64,000 bases of DNA from Brachypodius melanocephalos (GCA_013398615.1 VZSR01000514.1:8551316-8615315), one strand, 5' to 3'; positions 44,279 through 58,442 are shown, counted from the first letter of the stretch. Numbers and translations: made by a program. The notes: generated from the letters alone by a model not told the origin.

Positions 44279-47200
44279 CTAAGCTAAAAAGCACAAGAGA
44301 GCATATTTGGTGCCAATTTCTTTAACTTTTGAGAAATAAGCCAAAGGCTCAGCTTACTGCTTATGCAGGAATATTAATAATCACTTTATATCAATGGGGT
44401 AAGCACAGAGATCACAAATAACATTTACTGAACTCTGTGAATTCTGTAGGGTTTTTAAAATTTTCTCCTCACTGTTGTGGTTTACTGTTTTTACCATTCT
44501 TGCAGAGTTCTAGGCCGCTATTTTTAGACTAACAGCAAGAATCCAGTAATTCATCTCCATACAGCAATCTGCCTATAGGAAGAATCAGTCCAGTTGGCCA
44601 GGCTGGTATCTGGATATTTAAAACATAAATGCTTAGCTTTCAAGTCAATCTGTAACAAGTGGCACAGACCTATGTGTAATTTGTGCTCTGACTCTACCTT
44701 GTTTTCAGCAGTGATGAAGTGTTATTTGACAAGCAGCTCCTTTCCTGGCCAAGGTAACCCACACACCAACCACTACAGTGTGGTGACAAGTGATGGGCTG
44801 TGACCTGTGGTGGTGAGCACTCTGTCATGTGTAAATGTTTCTGTCTGTGGTTATCTGCATCTGCCTGTTCTCTTACTGTACATGCTTTTCATGAAGTTAT
44901 AATAGTACTTTTTGGGTAGAGTACAGATCCCTTGGAGGATGCTGTAGCTGGCCTTTTGAGTGGTGAGGATTACATTCCCTCTGCTGCATCCCAGCTGTGC
45001 AGTGCCATGGGGCTCAGCCCCCTTCCCTGTCTGCCTGGGTAGGGGCAGGGGGAGAGGGCTCAGGGTATGACCCCTTCATCCAGCCCCTGGGAGCAAGAAA
45101 CTTCCAGAGCTAGGAGACATACCAGGGGACTCACAGCTGTTTAAGAGGGGTCTGGGCTCAGAAAGTGAGCAATTTTTCTAACTGAGAGTAAATCCTGCAC
45201 CTGGAAAGAGGAAAGGACTCAGGAGACTGAAACTGGAGCAGAGCAGGCCACCAAACACCACTCACAGTTGTGTATCCCAGCACTGGCAGAGAAGATTTTT
45301 TCCCCTGCCTTTTAAGTTGTGAAGCTGGAGAACAGGAGAATGGTCTCTACCACCAGTTCACTTGGTGCATCTGAGTCAACTGTTTAATCTTTCATGGTCA
45401 AAATCTCTTCTGCAAACAACCTGTGTTCTGTAAAGCAGCTGAACTTAAGGATCTAATAAAGGAATATTAATGCAGGTGTCTCTGTTACATGGAAAACAGA
45501 GTATGCAATGACGTTCCCTTCTGCTGTGGAGCAGCATGTGGTTTTTATTTTCTGTGTATAAATCAGCATATTTTATTTGTTTTGTAGTAATTTGTAATAC
45601 ATGGATCAGTGTATTCTACAGGAACTAATTATTCAGAAATGATCCCATATTTATTTGTTAGGACTAATTTTTCAGCCTGGTTCTTCCATTAGCTGTGCCA
45701 CATTAGCAAATTTTAAAAAATGCATGTCATCATTAATTATCTTATAGAGGAGTCATGATTAATGCCACTCTGATGTCTAAGCAGATCAAGGAACGTTCCT
45801 GTAGTTGACACCCTGGGAACTTTCCCTTTGAAGTCACTGTAGACTTTGGCTGATTGAAAACCTCAGCACTATGTCCAGGTTGGTCTTTCTTCTCACGATT
45901 ATTTAAAGCATGTGAATTCTTTCTGCTTCTCCATGACATTTTTTTGAGATGACTGCATATCATGTTCTTCCTGGGACACCGAAACCAAGCATACCTCACA
46001 TTTTCTTAAGTATCCGTATTTGACCACCAAAATTTGTCATTTTTCTTCATAGGGATGGCTTAATGAAATTCTTGGAAGTTTTCTGAAAGCTTTTGAAAGT
46101 CCTGGTTTGCTTTCTCACTTTTGGGCAGCTCTGTGCTGACATGTGAAAGGGAATATGCTCATACCTTAAGGGTGATAGCATTACTCCTGCAAAGTTTATA
46201 AGCTTACAGTAAGCTCACATATATTGAATTCAGCAACAGTTAAAAGCATATAGGTATGGAAAGCCTTATGTAGGCACTTAACCTTTCCTCACAAAGCTGG
46301 CTGCTAGAGGCTATGTCAACAGCTCAGTAATTTTACAGAAGTGACCATTAGTGTTTCCTGTCCTCCTTATGAACTTCAGAAATATTCAGTGTTTACCTCT
46401 GATGATAGTAACACTCCAGATGCAGAATCCTTTAGTGCTGCTCAGTACTGGCAAGCACAAGGAAAGAGGATGCAGCCTCTTCCCTGAGCAGCATACAGCT
46501 TAACTGACCCATGGGCCCAGGTGGGCAGAGTGCAGGGTGAGGAGCAGCCCCTGGCTTGTGGTCCCACAGAGCTTCTGAGCAAGAAAAAGCAGCAGAAACT
46601 CTCTGGACACTGCTGATCACTGCACTCAAAAATCTCAGCTCCCCACTGTAGCTGCCATTTGCAGCCCATTAAATCGTGTCATTTCACCCCACCTCTTGGC
46701 TATAACCAGTTAAGAAAGTCATCCTCTCATGCAGCTTCAAATTCTTGCAGCTAAGAATTTGAAATTGCAAACAATTCTGCAGCTGGAGAAGCATTTCGCC
46801 ATAGCTGCCGTGAGGGTAAAGTGTGTGTCGGTTGTGGGGCTGCTGGTTTCCTCCAAACAATTTACTCAAGCAGATTAGGATCTGAGATTTTCCAAAGTAC
46901 AAGTGCAATAAAGTACAGTGGAAAACAAGAGCTCCTGCTCCACTGTGGCTACCTATGGAACTCGCAGAGGAATTGAGACAGAAAATGCTGCCCACCCCAT
47001 CTGACAGCAGCGGGGTTCAGATCTTGGTTTGCATCAACAAAGTCGTTTACAATAAAAACAAAAGAACTGCTCTGGAAAGCTTTGAAGAAATAACTGTTTT
47101 GTGGGAACCCACAGCTTCGCGGGGGAAGGAGTGGAAAGAAGGAAGAGAAAGTCCTGGGGCCTTTGTTCCCAAATGATAAAACTCCAGACTCCACGTGTTC

Positions 47201-47338
47201 AGCAGTGTCGGGTGGATTGTGCCAGAGCTCAGAGCAGTGAGTGGGGCTCCCTCTGGCTAAACCAGCTGCAGCTTGGTGCCACTTGTGTGTCACTGCCACA
47301 GTGCCTTCCCTGAGGCTGTCAAATACCAGCATGCATTT

Positions 47339-47358
47339 AAAAAAAAAAAAAAAAAAAA
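47339..47358. repeat. Poly(A)20 tract
   Basis: Uninterrupted A homopolymer in GRK5 intron 1, following GCATGCATTT. Confidence 0.9.
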
Positions 47359-50300
47359 TTTGGTGATAGCAAGTTTTATTTGCAACCTGCCCTTTTAAAG
47401 GGAGAGAAGGTTTTCAGGCAGTTTAGGAGAGGCAGGGTTTGGCTAAGCTTTACATCCACACAGGTGCCTCCCTGTGATCTGCAGAGGTTGTGAGTGAGTG
47501 GCTCCCAGCAATAATTGCTGCCAGTGAAATATGGAGCTAATAAATGTCTGCAGTTAGCAGCAAACTGAATAACATATTTTAAATAGTAAGAATAGTGTTT
47601 GAACTCCCATAAGCATAGCAACGTGTAGCTGTAGACTTTGTTAATGAATAATTACAGTGTAAAATTAAGCATATGGAAAATGTTTCCATTTCTGTTTTCT
47701 GATTTATAACTTAGCTTAAACACTTAGGGACAATGTTCTTTCCTGCAAAGGAATATGACTGGTGTATGGACAGGTTATTAAAGATATTTGATTTTCACCT
47801 TTGAATATGACTTTATTCCCCAAACCCTTATGTGTGGGGAAATGTATTTGTGTGAGTAGTTCATTTTGCTTCAAAGTAGAACACATCTGGCTTCAGAGTC
47901 CACCTCTGAGAGGTACTTAGAAGCAGAACCTGCAAGAATTTCAAAACTTTTTCTTAAATCTTGGTATCATTAGGCAGTCATCTCCAAGTCAGTCTGCTTT
48001 AAGGTCTAGTCTGGGACCTGTTTCCAAAGTATATGAACAGCAGTAGGTTTTGCCAGTTGGCAGCTTGGGACCTGAAATATCTGTTATTACTTAGTGCAAG
48101 TACACCATGCTACAGACTGTTATTTAGAAGGCTGGTGTTTGCAAATCATTTATGAAAGTTTTCTTTTGTTTCGTCTTGTAAAACTTTGTAATTCAGCTGC
48201 TGCCCAGGGTGTTGTTAAGCTTGAGGGTATTAAGTGTTGCAATGTTTCTGTTTTAAAATCACAGTTTTAATGCATTTTAGGAGTTTTGAACTCCAAAAGC
48301 ATTCTCAGAATAAGGAACATTTCTCATTACCAAAACTGATGCTGAAATAAACTATTTTTTAAAAAAGTGAGTAACCCAGCTCAGTCTGTGGTGTCCTATA
48401 AAACCTTTCAACTTGGGGGTTGGAGTGTGTATGTAAGGGACAGGCTCCCAGGCTTAGGACAAAATGTTTTGATGCTGCTGATGCTGCAGAGGCAATTCTT
48501 TTTTAAATACTTTAACATCAGCATAACTGGCATTTTGGCATCACTGCCTTACATTGCTCCATGTCAAGATGGGGCATTATTTTATTTGGTTTAGGAAATG
48601 TGTTTGTGCAGCTCCTGTTTATGAACAGTACTGCAGACTGGGTTCCTCAGCCTAAGACAAATACCAGTGGAAAATGCACAGCCTTAATAGATGTGCTGGT
48701 ATGCCCTGTTGAATTTTGTTGTTGTATTTATTTTGCTGGGAAAGAGAAAACAAGTAATTAGCCAAGAAAGCTCACAGCTGCATAGCACACTCCCCGCTCT
48801 CCTATATACACACAGTCTATTGGTGTACACAAAACTGGCACTAATGAAACATAAATAGATACTTTTCCTGTATGGAAAAGACTCCTAGCATTGAAAGGCA
48901 ATGAAAGCGATGGGATTCTTTGGAAATCCTAGATATTTGGGTTCCCAGTTTGGGTGTTAGGTTCTAAAGCCCTCTGTGGTTCCATACATGGTATGAAGTC
49001 TTCCTGGGTTTCTTGGGGTTTCTTTTTTTTTTTTGCTTTATGTGTTTGTTTAAACCCGTTGGGGGATGGGATCCTTTTTCTGGATTTCTGTAACCACATT
49101 ATTTGCTGCTTCCAGCAGTGACCCCCTCTTCCAGAATAAAAGCTCCTCTTCTTTGCAACCACCGTGGAGCTTCCAGCTGTGTTTAATGACATTCACCCCT
49201 AAAACAACAGCCAGGTGCCAGCTTCTTTTACTGTTATCTGCTCCCATTTTACCTTCTTGCCTCAGTTCCTAAAGCAGTGTTGAGCAAGAGTCTTGGCAGC
49301 TCCCAGCAGTGCTGTTCACACCAAGCTGCTGCCCCTGCACCTCTCTCTTTCCCAAGCTAAGATAGCCCCACTTGCAGACCTGGCTGTACACCAGGTCTCA
49401 GCCACTGGCTGTCACATCTGTTCTGTCCTCTCCTGCTTCTCTGAGCAAAATGCCATCCCATCCTCTGTCCTTCTTCACCTACAGTTCTTCTCAAGATTAT
49501 AGTTTTGAGAAGCTCAGCAGCAATGTAATGAAGTCATGACATTTATTTCTAGGCTTCCCTAACATTTCTGGTCAGAGATGCTTCATGTTCCAAGAATAGT
49601 AAGGTCTGCACCATGCTACTCCGTGTTCTTTAGGACTTTGAATAAAATTCAAAGAGACCTGCTGCATTTTATTTTAAAAGGAGGGAAGGTGATCTGGCTT
49701 CAAATAAGATAGGATTCACTTACACAGACTTCATGAAATGTGGCAGGATCCTATCCTTCAAAACCCTCCCAGCAGGAACAAGCTAATGAATTCCCCATTA
49801 CTGTTCTCCTAGAGCAGCTCAGAAGTAGATAGTTTTCTCCTTTAGTGAAACACATTTCCTTTTGAATTCTGTGCTTTTTTAACAATTACTTTTCTGTTAA
49901 GGCAGTCCCTTGGCATCAATAGAAAACTTCCTCTGAAAATCTTAAACCTCCTCTTTGAATGCCTCTGAGAAGTTCCTACAATTGGTTAGGGAAGTGCTAG
50001 ACCAAGCTCAGCCCCATCTTTCCTGTTATCTACCAGAAACCTCTCATTCAGACTTTCTGCCCATTGCATGGAATTTCCTCTTCTGTCTGCCTGAATTTTT
50101 GGAGAGCCTTAAACACTGGCAGTGGCTCTGCAAAATTTTTCTGGGGAGCTTGGTAGAAGCTGAGCTGGAATGGTGAATTATAACGAGAGTAAAGAACATC
50201 ACATAATTCCCCAGGAAATTCAGGTTTTGCTCTCGCTTTGCCAGCCTTGTGTCTCTGTGTGCAAACCTGGGGCTGCTGGACCCTCAGCTCCGCAGAGCTG

Positions 50301-50854
50301 CTCTCATTGACTCCCCAAGGGCTCTTGAAGCTTAAAAAACCTCACCTTCATCTCAGAAAACCTTCTTTTTCCAGTATGTGCTCTAGTAGACTGCAGCAAG
50401 AAGGTGAAGGGTGGCTTATAGACAAAGACAAATTTTCAAAGGGGTTTGTTCTTTCTATGGGCAGAGGTATTGTATACAGGAATCATTTAACTGCACCCCC
50501 CTCAACTGTTTGTGTCTCATGGTGACAAATTTGAAAGGTACCAGTGACTAAGTTAGATAAACTTTGAAATGCCTAATTGTTCTGTTTTTCAAACGCACCC
50601 TCGCAGTAATGTTCAGTGCTTTAATAACAGTTTCCTTAGAAAGTTCAAAATGTTTTACATGTCACGATGCCAGAAAAAAATCGGCTTGTAGGGAAACAAA
50701 ACAAATATGTAATCCTTAATGGGAAAGGTCACTTCTCTATCCTTTCCTCCTACCTGCTGAAAAGAGTTATTTAACTGTGCGTGTTTGGCCGCCTGAAGTG
50801 GTGCCCCCCTCACGCTTTTCTGCCCGCGCCTCCCTTTTGGTGCGGGAAGTTTCA

Positions 50855-51250
50855 GTCTCTTATCAGGGCCCTTGGCTGCTCTGTGTGTGTGGAAACAGCT
50901 GTTGCCACATCTTTATCGTGGGGCCGTGAGCAGCCGCGGTGAGCAGCCCAGCAGCAGCCGGGGCAGCCTGGCTGGCCACCGCAGATTGTGGCACCTCAGG
51001 GGCCACCGTCGGGCCCTGCCTGGCTCACGGAGCCTTATCTGGCCAGGCCCTGGGCCGGCCTGCACGGAGCTCTGCCTTTGTTTTCTCTCCTCACAGGGCT
51101 CCCGTCCCCACCAAAAGTGTGGTCCTCAAGTGCAGCGGGCAGTCACGTCAGAAAAACCATCAGGGAAATGCTGGAGCAGGGATAAGCAGGGGACGTAGGC
51201 TGGTGATGAGATCTGGACTGTGCGTGCTTGGCAAGCTGATAAGGTGGCTG
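50855..51250. promoter_or_regulatory. Candidate intronic enhancer with GATA-motif cluster
   Basis: GC-rich segment inside the AT-rich GRK5 intron. It has three WGATAR sites: TGATAA on the minus strand at 50860-50865, AGATAA on minus at 51035-51040, and TGATAA on plus at 51237-51242. Two further GATAA cores lie near 50912 and 51181. Enhancer function is inferred from clustering only. Confidence 0.35.
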
Positions 51251-54200
51251 GGCCTAATCAGAGGCTGGCCAGGCACTGTTCAGGGGGACAATCGGTGTCC
51301 CCGGGACACAATGGCAGGGGAACTACGTCCTCGCACGCACACAGAGGGAGGAAGCCTCCACTTGACAAAGTGGATATTTGAAGCGGAGTTATTTTCTCCA
51401 GTTTCGCCGCTGCGCGCTGGCAGAGAGGCCGCAGATCTCTCTCAAGGCAGTCAGAGGAAGTGAAGTTACAGAAGAGGATCAAAATGGGTAATCACTGAAA
51501 AGCTGCATTTCCATCCTGTCTTTGTGTGACACATGTTCTTGCATACAGCACAGGAATATGCAGTCAGCTGGGTGACAGTTCCACAGAATTAGTCCTTTTG
51601 CACTAATGGCTGAAACTACTCAGAATTTGTGCAGGAGATGCCAACACTTTCTTCCTGGCTGTGATTCCTCTCCCTTCGCTGCAGCCTTTCTTGGGGCTCT
51701 CAGCTGGCTTTGCTGTGATTAAGTCTGGTTCTTACATTTTTATCTCAATGCTCACAAGCTCTCCTGCCAGTGCCATCACCCCACGTTTGCCTCATGGTAC
51801 AAACATGTACATGACCACCTTCCTTGCTTTGTGCCATTTGTAACACTCAATTTCCATACAAAACCCCTCTTTCCTTATTTCCACACAGGAGTGTCTTCAG
51901 GGTATAATTTTTTACCTTCTGCCAGTTGATACATTTACAATAAAAAAAAAGGGAAAAAAAAACCCCAAAAAAGGTGATGTATTGCAGAATGCTGCAGCTA
52001 CAAGAGGCCAGAAAGCTTTAGGGCCTCTTGTAACTGTTTTATGATAAATACTGCTCAGCAATCCTTTGAGCACACCTGCACTACATCTGGCTCTCCAGTG
52101 AAAGCTAAACTTGTTTGCCTGAGTTATTTTACCTTTTAATTACATACATAATTTGGACTGTTTGTATATTATACTAGGCACTTAAGAATTGTAGGCAATT
52201 CTGCCTAAACCAGAGTCACATCTTGGACTGTACTGCTGGCCTCTGTAATCTGGATTTTTTTCTGTGACAGTAACTAGAGCCAGATGACTGAGGAAGGCGT
52301 AATGCTTTGACTGTCCCATAATAAAATATTTGAGAAAGGCTTTTTTTTTTTCCTAGCTAGGGATCACTGGACAGCTGAAATCTGATGCTTAGCACTGATT
52401 TTTGATGTGTTTTGATCCAAGCACCCACGCATACTTCCACAGGCTTCCTAATAACTTGCTGGAGTTACAGGCCAGTCCTGCATTACTGAGAAGCTGAACA
52501 GCCACACCAAGTGATCTTCTGCAGGCACCTGGACAAAGTAGCTAGAGAAGCAGCTAATCCTATTCTTAGCTCGGCATGCTGGTTATCTGTAAGAGGACAG
52601 CCTGCCAAAAATGTCTGGTGACATATTTGTCCAAGGGAGAGAAGCCTGTGCCAAGATGCTGTGGGTGCTGCTGAATGGAGTTGAGTTTAGGAGGAGAAAA
52701 ATCTGTGAAATGTGAACTCAAAAACACAGCTGTTGTTAAAGAAAATGAGAAGCTGTTCCCACCAACACAGATATATTCAAGATACGGATATTTTTAAAAA
52801 ATTATTTTTTAAGTATCAGGAAATTAAACAGTAAATGCTGTGGTGTCAGCCAAAGTTAACTCTACCTAATACTTTTGGCTTGGCCACCAGAGGTGGCAGC
52901 AAGCTGTATGCACAGTTAAATGCTGTTTTTATTTCATTTAATTTTAAACTTAAAGCCCTTTATGCAGGTTAAACATTCTGGGACTTGTGCTTGACTGTCA
53001 CCCAGCAGTTTGGGCTGTGTGTGCATAACCCGGCGGTGAGTACGTGTTACAGTCCTCCCTCTGTGCCTGCTCTGCAGAACTTACACATTTGTTAGCAGCT
53101 CCAGCAGCAGAGCAGCTGGGCTTGGGGGTCTCCCTGCAGTGCCTGTGCCAGCTCAGCTTCTTGCAGATGCCCATCAGATGGTTGTAAGCCACCAAGGATA
53201 AAAAACAAACCAGCAGTTTAGGAGCAATCATAATACCTGGCAGGCAACTGCTTTCTGATGTCTGAAATGAGGGCTGCTCCTCTGCAGGGCATTCAGGCTG
53301 CCCCAGGCTCTGCCAGGCATCCTGTGAGGTGCTTTGGAGCACCATGTGCAAGGTGCAAACCACCCCACACTGCTGGGTCCTGGACCAGAACTCCCTCATG
53401 GGAAATCTTGTTTGCTTCGTGTGCTTCCAACCACCCCAAATTCAGATGCTTAAATCAGGAAGCCTCCCCCGAGGTGCCTGAGCCTGTTTCTGGCTACCTC
53501 CCTCTGCCTGAGTGTCATTGGGATTCCAAGGGTGACACAATTATTTAGGTTGTGGGGTCCTCTGAGAGAACATTGGTGTGGAGACAAGAGAGACTGTGGC
53601 TTCTGCACTGTTTGCTCTAACCATAAGCAGAGGTGGAAGCTGATCCCTGTGGACAGGTTTCAGCTGTGCTCATCTGTGCCCTGAAGCATAAACTACTTTG
53701 AATTCCTAAAGCCATGAATTTTGTGTGTGAATATAATATAAAAAGTCACTTCAGTTCAACAGAAAAAATATTGTCCGTGAGGCAAGGAATTGTTTTTTTA
53801 TTATCTGCATCTTGGGTAACAAATCCGTTCTGATAAATGCAGACAATATCAAGTCCATTGTTGTTGGCACCCAAAAATAACAGATAAGTTGTCTTGGGCA
53901 GTTCTGGTGGATGATGTCCAAAGATGACAGGCTTTTTGCTGCTGATAAGTTCAAAATAAATGTAGTTTTTAGGTATATAGGAGAATTGTTGTTACCTCTG
54001 GGTACTGAGTGTTCCTAGTCCAGTTACGTAAGAGCAAACAGTGACGAAGTTGGCTTGAAGCCTTCTTCAAGGTTTATTTGGATCACAAAGAGAGTTCCCT
54101 ACTCTGTAAAGAGAGAAAACTGGGTTGATTTCACACTTGAAGCCATTCACTATGAATGCCTCTAGCAACACCTGGCAGAGGTCCCACTATTACAGAATGA

Positions 54201-55996
54201 AGGCACCAAACTGTGGATCAAAAATACAAGAAGAGCAAAGCAGCCAGGCAGGACATCTCTGTCAAGGAAATTGATGTCCCATTCATTAAGCCCTACAGTA
54301 TGTTTTCCTTAGACATCCTGTGCCTCCTTCAGGGTTTTAAAATGAACCATAACAACTTGTTCCTGCACACAAAGCCTGGTACTCATTTGTACTTGCCAGG
54401 TCAAGCTCTTTGCTTGCACCAGGGCAGAGACCCTCCACTGAATCAGCTCATTGCAGGGGGAGCTTCTCAAGCCAAAGCAAGGCTTAAAAACTGCACTCCT
54501 TTGGTGCTAATGCACCAAAATGGAGTTTAATGCCAAGTGATTAGGCTGTACAAGTCACAGTTTGTGCTTGTTGATGAGAAGTTTTCAGGGAAGTGGCAGT
54601 TTTGTGGTTTACTTTTGTTGTGGTGAGGTCTTATCTAGGGCAGTGATATTGGTGTGTAGGGAAGGGGCTGGGGAGAGACCTGGTTGCGTTTCATTCCCAC
54701 ACTCCATCAGTGTCCTGTTGAGCCTGCAGCAAAGCCTCTTGTCACCTGGGCCTCTGTTTCTTTTGATCAATGACAATGAACCCAGTTTCTCACCAGGATG
54801 AATGCATCATCAGGCATTTAAGAAGTGCTTTAAGATCTTCATAGGCAAGCTTCATTCTACAGAGGACTAAAATCTACTTGTTTTCTGCACGTGGTTATTG
54901 CTGTGATACATTCTACAGCTTTGTATACCTCTCTTGTGCTTTTTCTAGCAATTCCTGCTCGTGGCTGCTTCTCCTGTTTATGTCCTTGCAGGAAACAGGG
55001 CCATTCCATGTTTGACAGTCATTCCCTTCATTCTTCTATGCCGTTTAATTTAAGTTCAGTTCAATCGTGCATGATCTTTGCTCCATTCCACTCAGTATTG
55101 GTAAGGCAGTGGGAGATGAATGGAAGATGTTTTCATCTGCATAGATTATGAATGGAAACTTGAAAGCAGGTGGCCAAAAGAGACAGGGTCAGGAGTAGGT
55201 TTGAATACAAGGATAGCTTGAAGATTCTTTGTGGCACCTCAGTGAGTAGTTAATAGGCATTTTTGCTCCAGCCTTTGAATTTGCATAACCTGAGGTGCAG
55301 AGACTGCTCTCCTATCTGCTGTGTAAGTGCTGCAGTGTTTGTGGCCAGTTCTGGTATCCACTGCATCATCCCTCATCCCAGTGTTGGGAACATTTTCGGT
55401 GATTAGCTGGCAGAGGGAGCCCTGGCTGGCCTGAGAGCCTGCCCTTGCCATTTACTATCATTATAATAAGATATTTGACCCATACAATAACGGCATTAGT
55501 GGTGGGTCCAAACCAAAATCTTTGGATTCTAAATGCTCTAAACTTCGGGAAATGGTCAGACCCAAATTTTGTGGCTTGGCACAAACTCTGAATGAAACAA
55601 AACCAAACATGCCTAGGATTAAAGCTCCTTTAGAGTCAGAAGCCTTACTTTCTTTTGAAAGATTAGATCTCTGTTGTTTGAAGTGTTTCTTAAGACTTTG
55701 CAAATGCAAGTCAGGTTTCTCTACAGTGGTTTTTTTACCCCCAAATCCTTTCATATTTATGGATTATTTTCATAGACTTCTAATATTATTTTCCCCTTGA
55801 TTTTTCCCTATGTTTTCATCTCTGTAGTGAGAGGAAGAATTAACAGTTGTAGCCTTGATGTTTATAGGCTTTAAGCATTTCTTTTTTATGCTGTGTAGAT
55901 AGATGCACACTTTTATGTCCCATACTTGGAAATTGTGCTGGTGATATGGTTTTAATTTGAAATTGGTAGGGCATCTGAAACTAAACATCTTAATTG

Positions 55997-56062
55997 TCCA
56001 TCTGATGCTTTCCCTGTATCCATCTGATGCTTTCCCTGTCTCCATCTAATGCTTTCCCTTTG
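55997..56062. repeat. Tandem repeat, 22-bp unit, 3 copies
   Basis: TCCATCTGATGCTTTCCCTG followed by TA, then TC, then a third diverged copy ending TTTG. Copies start at 55997, 56019 and 56041. Confidence 0.92.
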
Positions 56063-58186
56063 GAGACTTGTGTGCTATTGAATCTTTGATACACAAAGTC
56101 CACCAAGTGCCAAACTCTGAACGTTACAGAGAAATCCTTGGATTATGTGCAATGCTTAGGGAAAGCTTTGAATGCTACCAGATCTCTAGAGAAGGACTTG
56201 AGGACCCTGGGCTGAACTTCTTTTGTTTTGACAGTGGTTTGTTACTTGACAGATGACAGCCTGATTTTCCTGACTGTTTATTTTCAGGAAGAACATGAGC
56301 ATTTTCAGCGCTCCTCTCAGCAACTCACTTCTGCCTTCCCGAAAAGTCAGATGGCAGGCATTTCTCTTAACCTTTCTGTTTACTCCCTTAATAAACAAAG
56401 ATTAAGGGGACCTCCCAGGGAAGTTGATGTTTAAATCCTTTAAGGAGCTCAGCGACTGGATCTGCCCAATGAGGAGGTGGTGTGTGCTCGTACACCTCAG
56501 GGATGTGCAAAGAAATGAATGGGGAGTTGGTTCTCCTTTCTCCTGCTGGGTCTGCTCATGATTCCCCTTCCCTCTGCTGAGCAGAGAGTGTTGTGGATGT
56601 TCTGTGGCCGGCAGGGACTGTGGGGCTGCAGCTGGTGGTGGCCTGTGGGTTGGAGCTGACCCACAGCAGGGCTGGCTCTGAGCCCGTTCCTTGGAGAGGA
56701 TGGGGAACGGGAGCTCGGGCACAGCAGCACCACTGCTGTTTATTTGGAGCAGCTGAAGACCTGGCCTGGGTAACTGGAAGGAACACCAAACATTCCTGAG
56801 CCTGGAGGGGTTCCATAGCTCAATCTGGGGCTTAGGAGCCTCTCCATATTCTTTATTTCAGTGTTTGTGAGGTTTGGATTTGTGTTAACTTCAGAGGGCT
56901 GTCAGGAGGAAGCCGGATCAGCTCAAAGCGAGTGTAGTTAATGCTTCTTGTAATGCTGAATCCAAGTGCTCCAGCTTCTTGACTTTATCAGGACTGAGAT
57001 AAAAAAAGATAAAAAGGAAAAAGAAGCTGAACCCGGCGTTTGGTACATTGTGTTGATAATGTGAGCGTGGTAGAAATCCATAGGCGTGCATTCTAGACAT
57101 ACATTTATATGTCATGCCTGAGGAGAAAATTATTGTAAAGTATGCTTCCTAATGCATCATCCAGGCCTTGTAGCCTGAGCAAAACAGCAAAGGCTTGCTC
57201 AACTAATCTTCTCCTAAAGATAATACCGTGATATTTCACACCATATTGAGGTGATTTTGTTTTTCCTAGCAAGATCTGTATGCATTTATCGTACATTAAA
57301 AGGCTAAGGTTAATTATTTTCCTCTAGAAAATGCCAGCTGCAATAAATCCTCCCCCCTCACCACTCCTGTAATGGAGAGCTTGGCATTTTAAAGCTGTTG
57401 ATTCACCTTGCTTGCAGTAGTCCCCTTCCTGCCAGCTCAACTTCCCAGCCACCAGCTCCTCTGCTGCTCCATTCTCTCCATCAATGGTCCTGAGGTGCTT
57501 TTCCATGTACCCTTCCTAATCCTTCACCTGAGGCTGTGTTCCCATCCCTGTGTTCTCCAGCTGATCCCCCACTAGCATCCATGGGGAGTGGTATCTTGTC
57601 ACTTAGAGCTATTCAGGGACCCAAATTAGCATCTGTCCCCTTAAACTCCTCTCTCCCTACCTGCAGCCCCTGGAAACCCTCCTCTCAGCTGAATGGTGCC
57701 TGTTTGAGGTGCAGGCTGTGCTGTACCCAGGGAGTGCATGGTGTGTGTATGTACCTTGTGGTATGTGCTGATGGAGCCCGGCACGCTGCTCTCTGATACT
57801 GCTTTATGACAGTAGAAATGTCTGCTTGTGTGTAATGTCACGTCAAAGTTGTCATGTTTATTCTGTGGCCAGCATTGCCAGTGGGACTCAGGCTGGACCT
57901 ACAGAAAGAAGTGCTTTATGTAGTTGTACATTTTAAGAACTGAGGTTCATCTCTGTTTTTCCATGTCCCTACATCTCTGCCCAGGTCTCAGTAGCCAGAG
58001 CTCCCTTGCACAAAGTTGCCTGGCAGTCCAGGCTCATACTTTCTCCAGACTGGAAACAAAACTCCCAGCTCCTGTTTTTTTGAGCCACTTGCCTGGTTTC
58101 TGTTGCTGCACTGGGTGAGGGTTTGGTAGCACGTCATGAACTCACCCTTCCAGCTGTGGCTGGTAGGGACATTTCAGCATTACTTT

Positions 58187-58218
58187 AAAAAAAAAAAAAA
58201 AAAGAAAAAAAAAAAAAA
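58187..58218. repeat. A-rich tract (A17-G-A14)
   Basis: Thirty-two bases of A interrupted by a single G, in GRK5 intron 1 just upstream of a CpG-bearing segment. Confidence 0.9.
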
Positions 58219-58386
58219 GAGTGGGAGTAAAGCACTCAAGTTGTGCAGCGAGGCCGCACTGACAGTTTTAAATGCTTATTTTTGCTTTCTTGTGCGTTAG
58301 CACTGGAAAATGAGAATGTGAGGGTGGAGGAGAGCGTGGCGTAGTTTAGCGGCACCGCCTCTGTGCAGTGGCGGCTGGAAGGACGG

Positions 58387-58442
58387 GCTCTGCTCTGGTG
58401 GCTCTGCTCTGGTGGCTCTGCTCTGGTGGCTCTGCTCTGGTT
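58387..58442. repeat. Minisatellite, 14-bp unit, 4 copies
   Basis: GCTCTGCTCTGGTG is repeated four times head to tail. The first three copies are identical and the last differs only at the final base. Confidence 0.95.

Noticed and set aside
46955..47176. Open frame starting MELAEEL in GRK5 intron 1, considered as a GRK5 exon because of a KEWKEG segment
   Set aside because: It does not match the GRK5 second-exon sequence, has no suitable acceptor, and its resemblance is limited to a few residues.
50939..51463. 174-codon plus-strand open frame
   Set aside because: GC-rich non-coding segment with other overlapping frames. The GATA-motif cluster is a better explanation for its composition.
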